NCBI RefSeq assembly: GCF_020405225.1
Contig: NZ_CP084472.1
Span: forward strand, 2,542,001-2,606,000
Length of the DNA: 64,000 bases
Source of the DNA: Natrinema sp. DC36
Lineage (GTDB): Archaea > Halobacteriota > Halobacteria > Halobacteriales > Natrialbaceae
Direction: 5' to 3'
In this document: one piece after another, positions 17,005 through 25,184 of the stretch
How the letters are laid out: each line of letters begins with the position of its first letter
Position numbering within the stretch: the first letter of the stretch is position 1
The notes under the pieces: generated by a model
Database searches by the model: none
What the model was told of the DNA's origin: nothing
What the model saw: only the letters and a program-made list of their open reading frames with translations
Translations under genes and position numbers: made by a program

Positions 17005-17469
17005 TTACGATCCGCCTTCGAGAATCTCCCAGAACCGCTCGGTGTTGCCCTCGAATCGCTCGAGCAGGTCGCGCATCTCCGTTCGGTGGTCGTCGGTGAC
17101 TTTCACGTGGATCATCCCTTCGTCGGACCGCCCGTAGACGACGCTCTCTCCCGAGGAGGCGGCGACGATGGCCGGCAGCGCGACCAGATCTCCCTCGCCA
17201 TCGACCAGTATCGTCGTCGGCTCGTTGACGGTGAACGCACGCCGGAGCGTCCGTACGGCCGGCGCGGCGAGTTCGGCCGGCGGGTTCCGCACTTCGATAC
17301 TTGAACCCTCAGTGACCGCCTCGCGGATCCCCTCGTCGGCCGCGCTACGTTTGATCCGGCCATCAACGAGGGCGATGTCGGGTCGATGGCCCGCCTCAAG
17401 GAGACGGTAGCTGACGACATCGCCGACGGCGATCAGGGGTGGCAGGTACGAGGTCTCGACGGTGTTCAC
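17005..17469 (-). CDS. N-terminally shortened GTP-dependent dephospho-CoA kinase paralogue
   Basis: 154 residues from GTG 17469. From the LIAVGDVV segment onward it matches the intact kinase at 19762-20346 at about 80% by eye (roughly 28 differences in 141 positions), including IEVRNPPAEL, TTILVDGE, DLVALPAIVAA, VKVTDDHRTEMRDLLERFEG. The first 50 residues of the kinase are missing; upstream sequence is unrelated. A TTATAA box at about 17519-17524 lies at a fitting distance for a transcript starting near 17495. One change falls in the DGRTKR motif (DGRIKR here). May be a pseudogene or a regulatory remnant. The frame can also be extended to a TTG at 17547. Confidence 0.7.
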   Translation of the reverse strand: MNTVETSYLPPLIAVGDVVSYRLLEAGHRPDIALVDGRIKRSAADEGIREAVTEGSSIEVRNPPAELAAPAVRTLRRAFTVNEPTTILVDGEGDLVALPAIVAASSGESVVYGRSDEGMIHVKVTDDHRTEMRDLLERFEGNTERFWEILEGGS

Positions 17470-17595
17470 TTCGTCGGCGCGCGATCGCCGGGGCAGCCGT
17501 GGTTCCGGCGACGGACCCTTATAAAGAGCCCGGGATACGTCAGTCAATGTCTATTACAGATGATGACATTGCGATAGGTACGACAGTCAGTACCA

Positions 17596-18804
17596 ATGAT
17601 CGACCGCAGTACCTTCGTGGCCGCGTTCCTCGTCGTCGTGGTCATTGCGAGCCCTCCGGCCGTGGCCTACTCCGGCGCACCGGGTTCGAGTTCGTCGTCG
17701 AACGAAGCCGCACAGCTGGCGGACGGAGACCCCCTCGACTCCCTGGCGTGTCTCCCGTCGCCGACGCTCGAAAATATCTCGATGAACGCCTATAAGCAGG
17801 AGGCGACGAATCTCCGGACGAAATCGGGGGACGTTTCCGCGACCAGTACCGGCCCGTCCGACGGGCAAGAGACGTTCGGAATCGAGTCCGGATTGATCGC
17901 CGCGAGCACGATCTGTTTTAGCGGATCGGATCACGACAAGGAGAGTATCGAACTCCGGCTCAACGATGTCGGGTTCCAGGACACCACGCTTATCGGCCCG
18001 TGGACTGACGTCGAGTTCGAGCAGGGTGAGGCTGACTCGATGACCGTCGTTCTCTCACCGGAGGCGGTACTGGATCTCCTGAAGCAGCTCCCCGATTCGA
18101 TCGATGCGATCAAGACCATCAAAAATCTGTTCGGGATAGAAGACTACGGGATCGACGAAACGGACCCCGCGGCAAACGAAACCGACGACACCGAAGACAA
18201 TACGACGGATCCGGACGACGATACCGGGAATAACACCACGGGTTCGGACGACGATGCCGGGGATAACACCACGAGTTCGGACGGCGATACCGGGAACGAT
18301 GTCGTGCTGGATCCGGTCGACGACACAGAAGACGATATGACGGATCCGGTCGACAATTCCACGAATGAGACGACGGAAGCGGTCGATGATACCGTGGACA
18401 ATACGACGGATGCAGTCAACGATACCACGAATAATACGACGGACGCGGTTGACGACACCACGAAGAACACGACCGATGCAGTCGACGGGACCGTAGATAC
18501 CACGACGGATGCGGTCGACGATACCACGAACAGTACGACGGATGCAGTCGACGAGACCGTGAATGACACGGCGCTCGACGAACCCGTAGACAACACGACG
18601 GACGCGGTTGACGAGACCGTAGACGAGACTACCAACGTGGTTGACGATACCGTGAACGGGACCACGGACGTGGTCGATGAAACCGTAGACGGGACCACCG
18701 ACGTAGTCGACGAGACCGTGGATGGGACGACGGGCATAATCGGAGGTATCGCAGAGGGAACGACAGATGCTATCACTATCGGGACCGATTCCGCTATCGG
18801 CTAG
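17596..18804 (+). CDS. Secreted sequon-rich repeat protein
   Basis: 402 residues. A Sec-type signal peptide (MIDRSTFVAAFLVVVVIASPPAVA, cut near residue 24) precedes a globular domain to about residue 190 with two cysteines (LACLPSP and STICFSGS). Residues 195-385 are an acidic repeat of roughly 11 residues based on TTDAVDDTTNN, with more than a dozen N-x-S/T sites, so heavy N-glycosylation is likely. No PGF-CTERM or other anchor is visible at the end (GTTDAITIGTDSAIG). Divergent from the shortened DPCK gene. The globular domain resembles the next secreted protein in general style only. Function unknown. Confidence 0.75.
   Translation: MIDRSTFVAAFLVVVVIASPPAVAYSGAPGSSSSSNEAAQLADGDPLDSLACLPSPTLENISMNAYKQEATNLRTKSGDVSATSTGPSDGQETFGIESGLIAASTICFSGSDHDKESIELRLNDVGFQDTTLIGPWTDVEFEQGEADSMTVVLSPEAVLDLLKQLPDSIDAIKTIKNLFGIEDYGIDETDPAANETDDTEDNTTDPDDDTGNNTTGSDDDAGDNTTSSDGDTGNDVVLDPVDDTEDDMTDPVDNSTNETTEAVDDTVDNTTDAVNDTTNNTTDAVDDTTKNTTDAVDGTVDTTTDAVDDTTNSTTDAVDETVNDTALDEPVDNTTDAVDETVDETTNVVDDTVNGTTDVVDETVDGTTDVVDETVDGTTGIIGGIAEGTTDAITIGTDSAIG
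18160..18750 (+). repeat. 33-nt imperfect coding tandem repeats
   Basis: Within the secreted protein, units of about 33 nt encode TTDAVDDTTNN-like peptides. Units drift in length and sequence, but the array is clear from about 18390 to 18740. Slippage can change the number of copies. The region 18160-18390 has looser repeats of a NTTxSDDDxGD type. Confidence 0.7.
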
Positions 18805-19064
18805 CGACCGACGGAATCGGCGACCGATCGATCCGATAGCCGACCGGAACTCCCGGTCGAAACACGACGTGGTCGGTACCGTCCTGCCGCCGCTGCGTCT
18901 CGCCGACTTCTGATCGAATCACGATTCGTTCTCGAGGCGATTCACGCATCGATCACGGACGGGTTACCGTTCTAACGGCGATACTCGTTCCGGAGACGAG
19001 CGAACGCGTCTGGTCCGTTTTATAGGACCTCGGATACACGTGCAAATTTATAACTACGCATTCG
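18805..19064. other. Intergenic region between two secreted protein genes
   Basis: 260 bp. No convincing gene; a 51-codon minus ORF (18794-18949) has no promoter and overlaps the end of the repeat gene. A good TATA-like TTTATA at about 19019-19024 and AATTTATAA at 19045-19053 precede the next ATG at 19065. Confidence 0.5.
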
Positions 19065-19682
19065 ATGGAATACGGGACACTCGTGCCAATCGATCGCAAA
19101 CGGTTTCTCGTCAGCTTTCTCGTCACGAACGTCGTGCTGGTCTGTGTCTTGACCGGCATGATAACGGCCGGTGTTGGCGCTGCCGTCCCAACCGCCGGCG
19201 TCGGAACGTTCGCGATTACGTTCGACGAACTCCACGGAGAAGGGTTCGAACAACGGTCGACGATGGGGAGCACCGAAACGTGCGGACAGTACTCCGTCAA
19301 CGTCGCCCAGATCGACGACGGGACGATCGAGGGACTGCACCTGTTCAAAGACGCCGAGATGCCCGTCACCGGTGAGACGGTCAGGGTGTCAATAAAATCC
19401 GACGACGTCGAGTTCCAGGGCCTCAGCCAGAAGTTCACTCGCCTCGAGGGCGATCTCTCGTTCGACGAGGACCAGGTTACCGAATACGACACCGAAGGCC
19501 CCCAGGACCAGATGCGAATCTCGGCGTCGAGCATCACGATCGAGGACGGCACGATCCATACCGACCGCCAGTTCATCACCAAACTCTCGCTCGACGACCT
19601 CGAGGTCGATACGATACGGAACCCCGACGAGGGGCTCGGAACTCGAGAAAACGATTGTCTGGCGGGGAACAGCTCAGGCTGA
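19065..19682 (+). CDS. Secreted or anchored protein, DUF6230-like
   Basis: 205 residues. An N-terminal signal or anchor (KRFLVSFLVTNVVLVCVLTGMITAGVGAAV) is followed by a beta-rich domain: FAITFDELHGEGFEQRSTMG, YSVNVAQIDDGTIEGLHLFK and a GETVRVSIKSDDVEFQGL strand. The combination of a short anchor, the 'F-x-G-x-G-F' turn and a later 'I-x-G-L-x-L-x-K' strand recalls the DUF6230 proteins of actinomycetes, but this is a weak resemblance. It sits between the two dpck copies. Function unknown. Confidence 0.6.
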   Translation: MEYGTLVPIDRKRFLVSFLVTNVVLVCVLTGMITAGVGAAVPTAGVGTFAITFDELHGEGFEQRSTMGSTETCGQYSVNVAQIDDGTIEGLHLFKDAEMPVTGETVRVSIKSDDVEFQGLSQKFTRLEGDLSFDEDQVTEYDTEGPQDQMRISASSITIEDGTIHTDRQFITKLSLDDLEVDTIRNPDEGLGTRENDCLAGNSSG

Positions 19683-19761
19683 GACGGTATTCGAAGCGAT
19701 ACTTCGTTTGCGTCGATGGCATCAAAACCCGGCCCGTCGCCTCGTCGGTGTGAGACTGTCG

Positions 19762-20346
19762 TTACGCGCCAGTATTGGATTCGAGGAGTTCCCAGAAGCG
19801 CTCGGTGTCGCCCTCGAATCGCTCGAGCAGGTCGCGCATCTCCGTTCGGTGGTCGTCGGTGACTTTCACGTGGACCATCCCCTCGTCGGGCTGGCCGTAG
19901 ACGACGCTCGCGCCCTCGGGCGCGGCGACGATCGCCGGCAGAGCGACGAGATCCTCCTCGCCGTCGACCAGAATCGTCGTCGGATCATCCGTTGCGAGCG
20001 CGCGTCGAAGCGCTCGGATGACGGGCGCGGAGAGTTCTGCCGGCGGATTCCGAACTTCGATGCTCGCGCCGGACGTGACCGCCTCCCGTATCTCCTCGTC
20101 GACGGCGCTGCGTTTCGTCCGGCCGTCGACGAGCGCGACGTCGGGGCGGTGGCCCGCCTGCAGGAGGTGGTAGGTGACGACGTCGCCGACGGCGATCAGG
20201 GGGCCGTCGACGGCTTCAAGGAGTCGATCCGCGTCGGTCTCGATCGGCCCCATCGGCTCCTTGAGTTCGTGGCGGAGCTCGTCGGGTAAAACCAGTAGCT
20301 GCTCGTCGGCGGCGGACGCGTCGTCGTTGTCGTCGTCGCGAGTCAC
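19762..20346 (-). CDS. GTP-dependent dephospho-CoA kinase
   Basis: 194 residues, the archaeal DUF359 family shown to phosphorylate dephospho-CoA with GTP, the last step of CoA synthesis. The N-terminal LLVLPDELRHELKEPMGPI, then LIAVGDVVTYHLLQAGHRPD, VDGRTKRSA, IEVRNPPAEL, ILVDGEEDLVALP and GMVHVKVTDDHR cover the family in order. It lies 3 bp after Spt4, in the conserved archaeal cluster aIF2-gamma, PIN, Rpo7, Spt4, DPCK. CoaD for the preceding step is at 29623 in this window. The intact copy contrasts with the shortened one at 17005. Confidence 0.92.
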   Translation of the reverse strand: MTRDDDNDDASAADEQLLVLPDELRHELKEPMGPIETDADRLLEAVDGPLIAVGDVVTYHLLQAGHRPDVALVDGRTKRSAVDEEIREAVTSGASIEVRNPPAELSAPVIRALRRALATDDPTTILVDGEEDLVALPAIVAAPEGASVVYGQPDEGMVHVKVTDDHRTEMRDLLERFEGDTERFWELLESNTGA

Positions 20347-20349
20347 GCG

Positions 20350-20547
20350 TCAGCGAACCTTCAGGGCGTACGCGCCCGATTCGGTGATCTGCATCTCCGT
20401 CGCGATCTCGCTTTCCTCGGGATGGGCGATGATGACGTAGCCCGCCCAGTCCTCGGTCAGCGACGAGGAGTTGCAGGCGTCACAGGTTTCGTTGTCCGGT
20501 TCGTTGACCCGGTGACACTCGCGACAGACGAGGCGGTCGGATGCCAT
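20350..20547 (-). CDS. spt4: Transcription elongation factor Spt4
   Basis: 65 residues with the complete zinc site (CRECHRVNEPDNETCDACNS, four Cys) and the family segment DWAGYVIIAHPEESEIATEM. Spt4 pairs with Spt5 and stimulates RNA polymerase processivity. Also called RpoE'' in older annotation. 2 bp separate it from Rpo7 upstream and 3 bp from DPCK downstream, so one transcript. Confidence 0.95.
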   Translation of the reverse strand: MASDRLVCRECHRVNEPDNETCDACNSSSLTEDWAGYVIIAHPEESEIATEMQITESGAYALKVR

Positions 20548-20549
20548 GG

Positions 20550-21119
20550 TTATTCACCTGCGGCCGCTTCGCGTTTCTCGCGTTCTTCCTCGAGCCAGCC
20601 GTGTTTGCCCAGCCCCGGCTGTTTCGCGGTGAGCCCGATCTTCGAGTCGCGCGGGTTGCGCTCGTCGATGCTCTTGGTGACGATGCGAGTTCGGACGGCG
20701 TCGTCGACGCCGAGCGAGCGGGCGGACTCGTTCGAGGCGAGTCGCTGGTTCTCGCCGTCGAAGGCGAGATACTCGTCACTGATCTGGGAGACGTGCAGCA
20801 GGCCGTCGACGGGACCGATGCCGACGAAGGCACCGAACTCGACGACTTCAACGACGGTGCCGTCGACGACTTCCTGCATCTGCGGATCGAACGTCACCGC
20901 GTCGAACTCGGCCTCGTAGTAGACGCCCGGCCGATTCGGCAACACCGTCCCCTCTCCGATATCGTGGACGTTGGTGACGGAGACGATACTCCCCACCTCC
21001 TCGTCCATGCGCCCCTCGAGTTTGTCCTGGAGCAGTCGTTTGACTCGATTCGGCGAAACGTCGCCGAGTTCTTCCGGCGGTACTTCTACCGTGTCCTTCA
21101 GCCTGACCCGTTTGTACAT
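20550..21119 (-). CDS. rpo7: DNA-directed RNA polymerase subunit Rpo7 (E')
   Basis: 189 residues. The N-terminal tip domain (MYKRVRLKDTVEVPPEELGD) and a C-terminal S1/OB domain (VDGTVVEVVEFGAFVGIGPVDGLLHVSQIS) are those of archaeal Rpo7, which with Rpo4 forms the stalk of the polymerase and binds nascent RNA. Length is normal. It starts 1 bp after the PIN gene stop codon. Confidence 0.95.
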   Translation of the reverse strand: MYKRVRLKDTVEVPPEELGDVSPNRVKRLLQDKLEGRMDEEVGSIVSVTNVHDIGEGTVLPNRPGVYYEAEFDAVTFDPQMQEVVDGTVVEVVEFGAFVGIGPVDGLLHVSQISDEYLAFDGENQRLASNESARSLGVDDAVRTRIVTKSIDERNPRDSKIGLTAKQPGLGKHGWLEEEREKREAAAGE

Positions 21120-21512
21120 CTATGGTTGAGTGATCGCTAACTTGTTTCTCCCGCGTAATGCAATTACCGGTCTGCTCGCCTCGAGCACCCGGTCGCGTAG
21201 CGGGCGATCGTTCGTGACGACGTACTCGACGTTGCCCTCGCGGGCGAGTTCGACCAGCGCGTCGTCGGCGTACGATGCCTCCGTGTCGACGACGAGACAG
21301 CGCTCGGTCGCCAGATCGTGGCCGACGGTCGCGGCCGTCCCCTCCTGGCCGCCCTTCTCGGACAGCCGCCGTAATTCCTCCACGACGGCCTGTGGAATCG
21401 TCGGCTCGAATGAATCGAGCAATCGTTCGAGTTCCTCGAACAGCCGCACGTCGAGTTCGACTGGCATCATGAGCGCGCTCGTGTCGAGGGCGACCCGCGT
21501 CCGCGTGCTCAT
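21120..21512 (-). CDS. PIN domain protein of the aIF2/Rpo7 cluster
   Basis: 130 residues. Acidic catalytic residues are visible: D in VALDTSALMMP, E in VVEELRRLSE, D in SYADDALVELA and D in YVVTNDRPLRDRV, matching a PIN-fold nuclease. The archaeal VapC9/Fcf1-like proteins at this locus are thought to be RNA nucleases connected with ribosome or tRNA metabolism and not ordinary toxins. Four bp after aIF2-gamma, 1 bp before Rpo7. Confidence 0.9.
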   Translation of the reverse strand: MSTRTRVALDTSALMMPVELDVRLFEELERLLDSFEPTIPQAVVEELRRLSEKGGQEGTAATVGHDLATERCLVVDTEASYADDALVELAREGNVEYVVTNDRPLRDRVLEASRPVIALRGRNKLAITQP

Positions 21513-21516
21513 CGCC

Positions 21517-22749
21517 TCAGTCCGTGAGCGTTCCCAGCCCGATCAGCCGCCAGCGCGCGCCGATGCGGCGGTTGATCGCGATTTTCGTCCCCGGATCGGC
21601 GGCGACGGGTCGCTTGAGATTGACCTCGCACTCGCCGCTTCGGGCGCTGGTGACGGCCCCGACGGTCGTCGCCGTGCCGACGGTCATCATCAGCGGTTCG
21701 CCGGTGCTGATCTCGTCGACCGTCTCGCCGCTCTCCGCGCCGACGACCCGATCGAGCAGGTCGACGTCCATCGTGAACTCGTTCCACGTCGGCGGGAGCG
21801 TTCCCGGCGGGCCGGCCATCCGGCCCGCCAGCGCGTCGCCTTTCGTCAGCGAGGGGTCGAGCTTGGTTCCGACGCCGAGCAGGCCGCCCGGCGTGACGGT
21901 GTCGACGGTCTCGCCGCCGGCCTGCAGCGAGCGGATGCTCGTTTCGATCGGGACGTACTCGCTCTGGCCGCCCTCCTCGACTTCGCGGCCGGGTCGGATC
22001 TCGATCTCGTCGCCGACCTCGAGTTCGCCCCGGACCAGACTGCCGCCGAGGACGCCGCCGGCGAGATCGTTCGCCGTCGTCCCGGGTTTGTTTATGTCGA
22101 AGCTCCGGGCAACGTGCATCCGGGCGTCGGCGTCTGGATCTCGGTCGGGGGTGGGGATCTCTTCCTCGATCGCCTGAATCAGCAGGTCGAGATTGACCTC
22201 CTGTCCCGCGGAGACGGGGACGATGGGGGCGTCCTCCGCGACCGTTCCCTCGACGAACTCTTTGATCTGCTCGTAGTTGTTGCGAGCGGTCTCGGCGTCG
22301 ACGAGGTCGACCTTGTTTTGGGCGATAACGATGTTGTCGATGCCGATGATGTCCAGCGCCATCAGGTGCTCTTCGGTCTGGGGCTGGGGGACGGGTTCGT
22401 TAGCGCTGACGACCAGCACCGCGCCGTCCATCAGCGACGCGCCCGAGAGCATCGTTGCCATCAAGGTCTCGTGACCCGGGGCGTCGACGAACGAGACGGT
22501 CCGAAGCGGCTCGCTTTCCGAGCCGTCCGGACACTCCTCTTCTACGGTGTAACAGTCGGGTTCGTCCGCTCCCTCGCAGTAGCGGAAGGTCGCGTCGGCG
22601 TAGCCGAGTCTGATGGAGATACCGCGTTTCATCTCCTCGGAGTGCTGGTCCGTCCACGAACCGCTCAGCGCTTGCACCAGCGTCGTCTTGCCGTGATCTA
22701 CGTGACCGACGAGCCCGATGTTCACCTCCGGTTGTCGATTTCCTACCAT
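21517..22749 (-). CDS. eif2g: Translation initiation factor aIF2 gamma subunit
   Basis: 410 residues. GTPase motifs: G1 [15 protein letters not shown]3 VDAPGHE, G4 AQNKVDLV, with the Met-tRNAi-binding beta barrel domains ([22 protein letters not shown] and [16 protein letters not shown]). The zinc-knuckle segment has three cysteines (C-x8-C-x6-C) of the usual four. aIF2-gamma carries initiator tRNA to the small subunit. First gene of the transcription unit, divergent from the DUF5787 gene. Confidence 0.96.
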   Translation of the reverse strand: MVGNRQPEVNIGLVGHVDHGKTTLVQALSGSWTDQHSEEMKRGISIRLGYADATFRYCEGADEPDCYTVEEECPDGSESEPLRTVSFVDAPGHETLMATMLSGASLMDGAVLVVSANEPVPQPQTEEHLMALDIIGIDNIVIAQNKVDLVDAETARNNYEQIKEFVEGTVAEDAPIVPVSAGQEVNLDLLIQAIEEEIPTPDRDPDADARMHVARSFDINKPGTTANDLAGGVLGGSLVRGELEVGDEIEIRPGREVEEGGQSEYVPIETSIRSLQAGGETVDTVTPGGLLGVGTKLDPSLTKGDALAGRMAGPPGTLPPTWNEFTMDVDLLDRVVGAESGETVDEISTGEPLMMTVGTATTVGAVTSARSGECEVNLKRPVAADPGTKIAINRRIGARWRLIGLGTLTD

Positions 22750-22915
22750 AAGACGATGAGTAATCTTGGGTAGTGATTCCGCTGTGCGACTGATAAAGGT
22801 TGCGAGCTATCCCTTCGGTTTCGGCGACGATACAACCGAGAGATTGCCACGCACACGGTCGGCTTCGAGCCGTCGAACCCGACGACTTTTCTCGACCGCT
22901 GCCCTCCCTACTACC

Positions 22916-23914
22916 GTGTCAGAGTTCGCGTTCGAACTCGAGTTGTGCGCCCATCTCGAGTCGCGCCGGGAGGGGATCGTCGCCCGCCAGCTCGGCGGCA
23001 GCGTCGCCGATCCCGGCGGGCGGATCCTCGACGTGCTCTGCGTCGAGCCCGGTCCCGAATTCGAGGATCGCGTCGCGATCACGAGCGAGTCGATCCCCGA
23101 CGCCGCCATCGAGTCGGCTATCGGCACTGGTCACGCGCGCTACTGGAAAGACGCCTTCGACTGCCATCCAGAGCGCGCCCGCAGCGCCCTCGAGCGCGCG
23201 CTCGAGATCGGCTTCTTCGAACGCGATCACGCCGCCAGCGCGGCCAGCAGTCGCGACCACGTTCGACAGGTCGCCCGCTATCCCGACTGGTACGGTCGCA
23301 TCGTCGGCATCGAAAACAAGCCCGACCTCGGTCGGCCGGGGGATCTCGAGGCCCAACTGCGAACGGACGTGAGCCTCGCGCTGGTCGACGAAGCGATCCT
23401 CGCGACCGAGAGCTACGTGACGCGCGCGCATCTGCACCGAATTCCCGAGGAAATCGGCGTCTGGCGGGTCCACCGCGACGAGTCCGACCCGGACGCCGAA
23501 CTCGAGATCGAGGTGATTCGCGACCCCGCGTCGCTGCCCGTCGCAGAGCCGGGAATCGAACCGCTCGAGTCCCATCCCGGCCGAACGGAGATCGAGGTCG
23601 TCTCTCCCGCGGCGAAGGCGCGAGCGCGACGAAAGATCGCCGAACGCGCGTACGGCAAGGGGTGGCGAACGTACGACTTTCCGGCCTGTTCGGCCTGCCG
23701 CCCCGACGAGTCGAGCGGGGCAGTGCTTCCCTACTGCGAGTGGAAGGGACGGGTGGTCGATGCCGCTGCGGAGTGCGGGCCGTCGTGTTCGGGCTACGAC
23801 GCGGCCGGGGCTCCGGACATAGATCTCGATGCTGAACGCGACCGCCGAACCGCGTGGGAGGCCGATCCGGGCGGTAAGCGGCGACAACAGTCCGGAATCG
23901 GCGAATTCAGTTGA
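22916..23914 (+). CDS. DUF5787 family protein, PD-(D/E)XK-like
   Basis: 332 residues from GTG 22916 (MSEFAFELELCAHLES), chosen because upstream codons are unlike the family. It resembles the haloarchaeal DUF5787 family. The strand GRILDVLCVEPGP, with VVGIENKPDL-like IVGIENKPDLGRPGDLEA about 130 residues on, looks like the D...E-x-K core of a restriction-endonuclease-like fold. Cysteines near the end (FPACSACRPDES and LPYCEWKG) may bind a metal cluster. Nuclease activity is an inference. Confidence 0.75.
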   Translation: MSEFAFELELCAHLESRREGIVARQLGGSVADPGGRILDVLCVEPGPEFEDRVAITSESIPDAAIESAIGTGHARYWKDAFDCHPERARSALERALEIGFFERDHAASAASSRDHVRQVARYPDWYGRIVGIENKPDLGRPGDLEAQLRTDVSLALVDEAILATESYVTRAHLHRIPEEIGVWRVHRDESDPDAELEIEVIRDPASLPVAEPGIEPLESHPGRTEIEVVSPAAKARARRKIAERAYGKGWRTYDFPACSACRPDESSGAVLPYCEWKGRVVDAAAECGPSCSGYDAAGAPDIDLDAERDRRTAWEADPGGKRRQQSGIGEFS

Positions 23915-23939
23915 CGACGGCCCCTCCCGCCCGAAACCG

Positions 23940-24764
23940 TTAGAGGACGTACTGCTCGCTGTCGATCGCGAGCGGCTCCTCGAACGCCTCCTCGGCGGGG
24001 TAGAAGTGCGCGAGGTGGACCAGTCGCGTCCGGTCGGCGTTCAGCCGCTCGGCCATCGCGATCGCCCCCTCTCGAGTCATGTGTTTCGTGCCGAACGTCC
24101 GAGGGGTGCCCTCGCTGTCCTCGTGGCGGCCGCCGAGGGGGTGATGTTTACAGAGGCTCGCAGGGACGATTCCGTCGGCCAGCAGGAGATCCGCATCGGC
24201 CAGTACCGCGCGGGATTCATCGGGGATATCGTAGCTCGTATCGCCCGTTATCGATAGTTTTCTGCCCGTCTCCGGATCCTCGACGGTGAGTCCGTAACAG
24301 ACCAGCGGCGGATGTTCGACCGGGACCAGCGTCACGTCGAGTCCGCAGATCCGGACCGTCTCGAGCGGCGTCGTCGGAACGACGGTGACGGTGTCGAGAT
24401 AGTGATAGTCGTCTCGGACCGTTTCGGCGACGCTCTTGCCCGTCTCGGGGTCGGTCTCGTCGGCCGCGTAGACCTCGAGCGAGTCCAGGACGCGAAAGAC
24501 GTTGCCCAGCCCGTCGAGGTGGTCGAAGTGAATGTGCGTGATGACGGCGGCGTCGGGCAGCGGGACATCGTCGCGGAGGAACTGGTAACGAAAGTCGGGG
24601 CTGAAATCGATCAGCAGCGACTCTCCCGTGCGCTCGTTTTCGACGTGAACAGAGAATCGCGTTCGCTCGACGCCGCGTTCGCGTGCGGCCGTACAGGTGT
24701 CGCAGTCGCAGCCGACGGTCGGCGTTCCGGTCGTGTCGCCGGTTCCCAGCAGCGTCACCCGCAT
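23940..24764 (-). CDS. Metallo-beta-lactamase fold hydrolase (PhnP-like)
   Basis: 274 residues. TLLGTGDTTGTPTVGCDCDTC holds the family's N-terminal Cys-rich loop, ITHIHFDHLDGLGNVF is the HxHxDH site, then LSITGDTSYD and the C-terminal histidine in LVHLAHFYP. The PhnP group are cyclic-phosphate phosphodiesterases; coenzyme PQQ relatives share the motifs. It overlaps nothing and converges with the DUF5787 gene. Substrate not known. Confidence 0.88.
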   Translation of the reverse strand: MRVTLLGTGDTTGTPTVGCDCDTCTAARERGVERTRFSVHVENERTGESLLIDFSPDFRYQFLRDDVPLPDAAVITHIHFDHLDGLGNVFRVLDSLEVYAADETDPETGKSVAETVRDDYHYLDTVTVVPTTPLETVRICGLDVTLVPVEHPPLVCYGLTVEDPETGRKLSITGDTSYDIPDESRAVLADADLLLADGIVPASLCKHHPLGGRHEDSEGTPRTFGTKHMTREGAIAMAERLNADRTRLVHLAHFYPAEEAFEEPLAIDSEQYVL

Positions 24765-24854
24765 GATTACGCAGTCCTCCGATCGGCACTCACCGTCCCG
24801 TCGGCGCTCACCGACCGGTTCGACGCTCTCTCGAGCGCCTTCGAGCGCCGCAGT

Positions 24855-25184
24855 CTACACATACGCGGTCCCTTCTTCGAGCGCCGTCCGGATAAACGGG
24901 TGATCCGCCTTCGCTTCGAACCGATCGGCCGGCAAGACGTGCACCGAGAAGACGACGCCGTGCTCGAGTCCGACGCTTTCGGCGAGCGCCTCGAGTTCCC
25001 GCTCGATCGCTTCGTCGTCTTCCTCGAGGACCAGCAGGATCTCGGTCTCGGTGTGGACGCCGCGGTCGTCGCCCCGGACGGCGGCCCCGAACGCGACGAG
25101 GTGACGGATCGACTCGCCGTGGGCCGCCTCTGCCCGACTGGCGAACGCCGCCGCGGCGTCCCCCGCTGTCGCTCCATCGCTCAT
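24855..25184 (-). CDS. Degenerate nucleotidyltransferase-fold protein
   Basis: 109 residues. IRHLVAFGAAVRGDDRGVHT has the layout of the MNT/Pol-beta fold GS...RG...DxD motif, followed by TETEILLVLEEDDEAIEREL. The canonical S-D-x-D-L is T-E-T-E-I here, so both metal-binding Asp are Glu. A complete enzyme would need DxD. This could be an inactive or substrate-binding derivative. It lies just before the hairpin element and upstream of the PhnP-like gene on the same strand. Confidence 0.65.
   Translation of the reverse strand: MSDGATAGDAAAAFASRAEAAHGESIRHLVAFGAAVRGDDRGVHTETEILLVLEEDDEAIERELEALAESVGLEHGVVFSVHVLPADRFEAKADHPFIRTALEEGTAYV

Noticed and set aside
17596-18804. Repeat array considered as CRISPR
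   Set aside because: In-frame coding repeats of about 33 nt with no unique spacers.
18794-18949. 51-codon minus ORF after the sequon protein
   Set aside because: No promoter or family resemblance; overlaps the preceding stop and may be chance.
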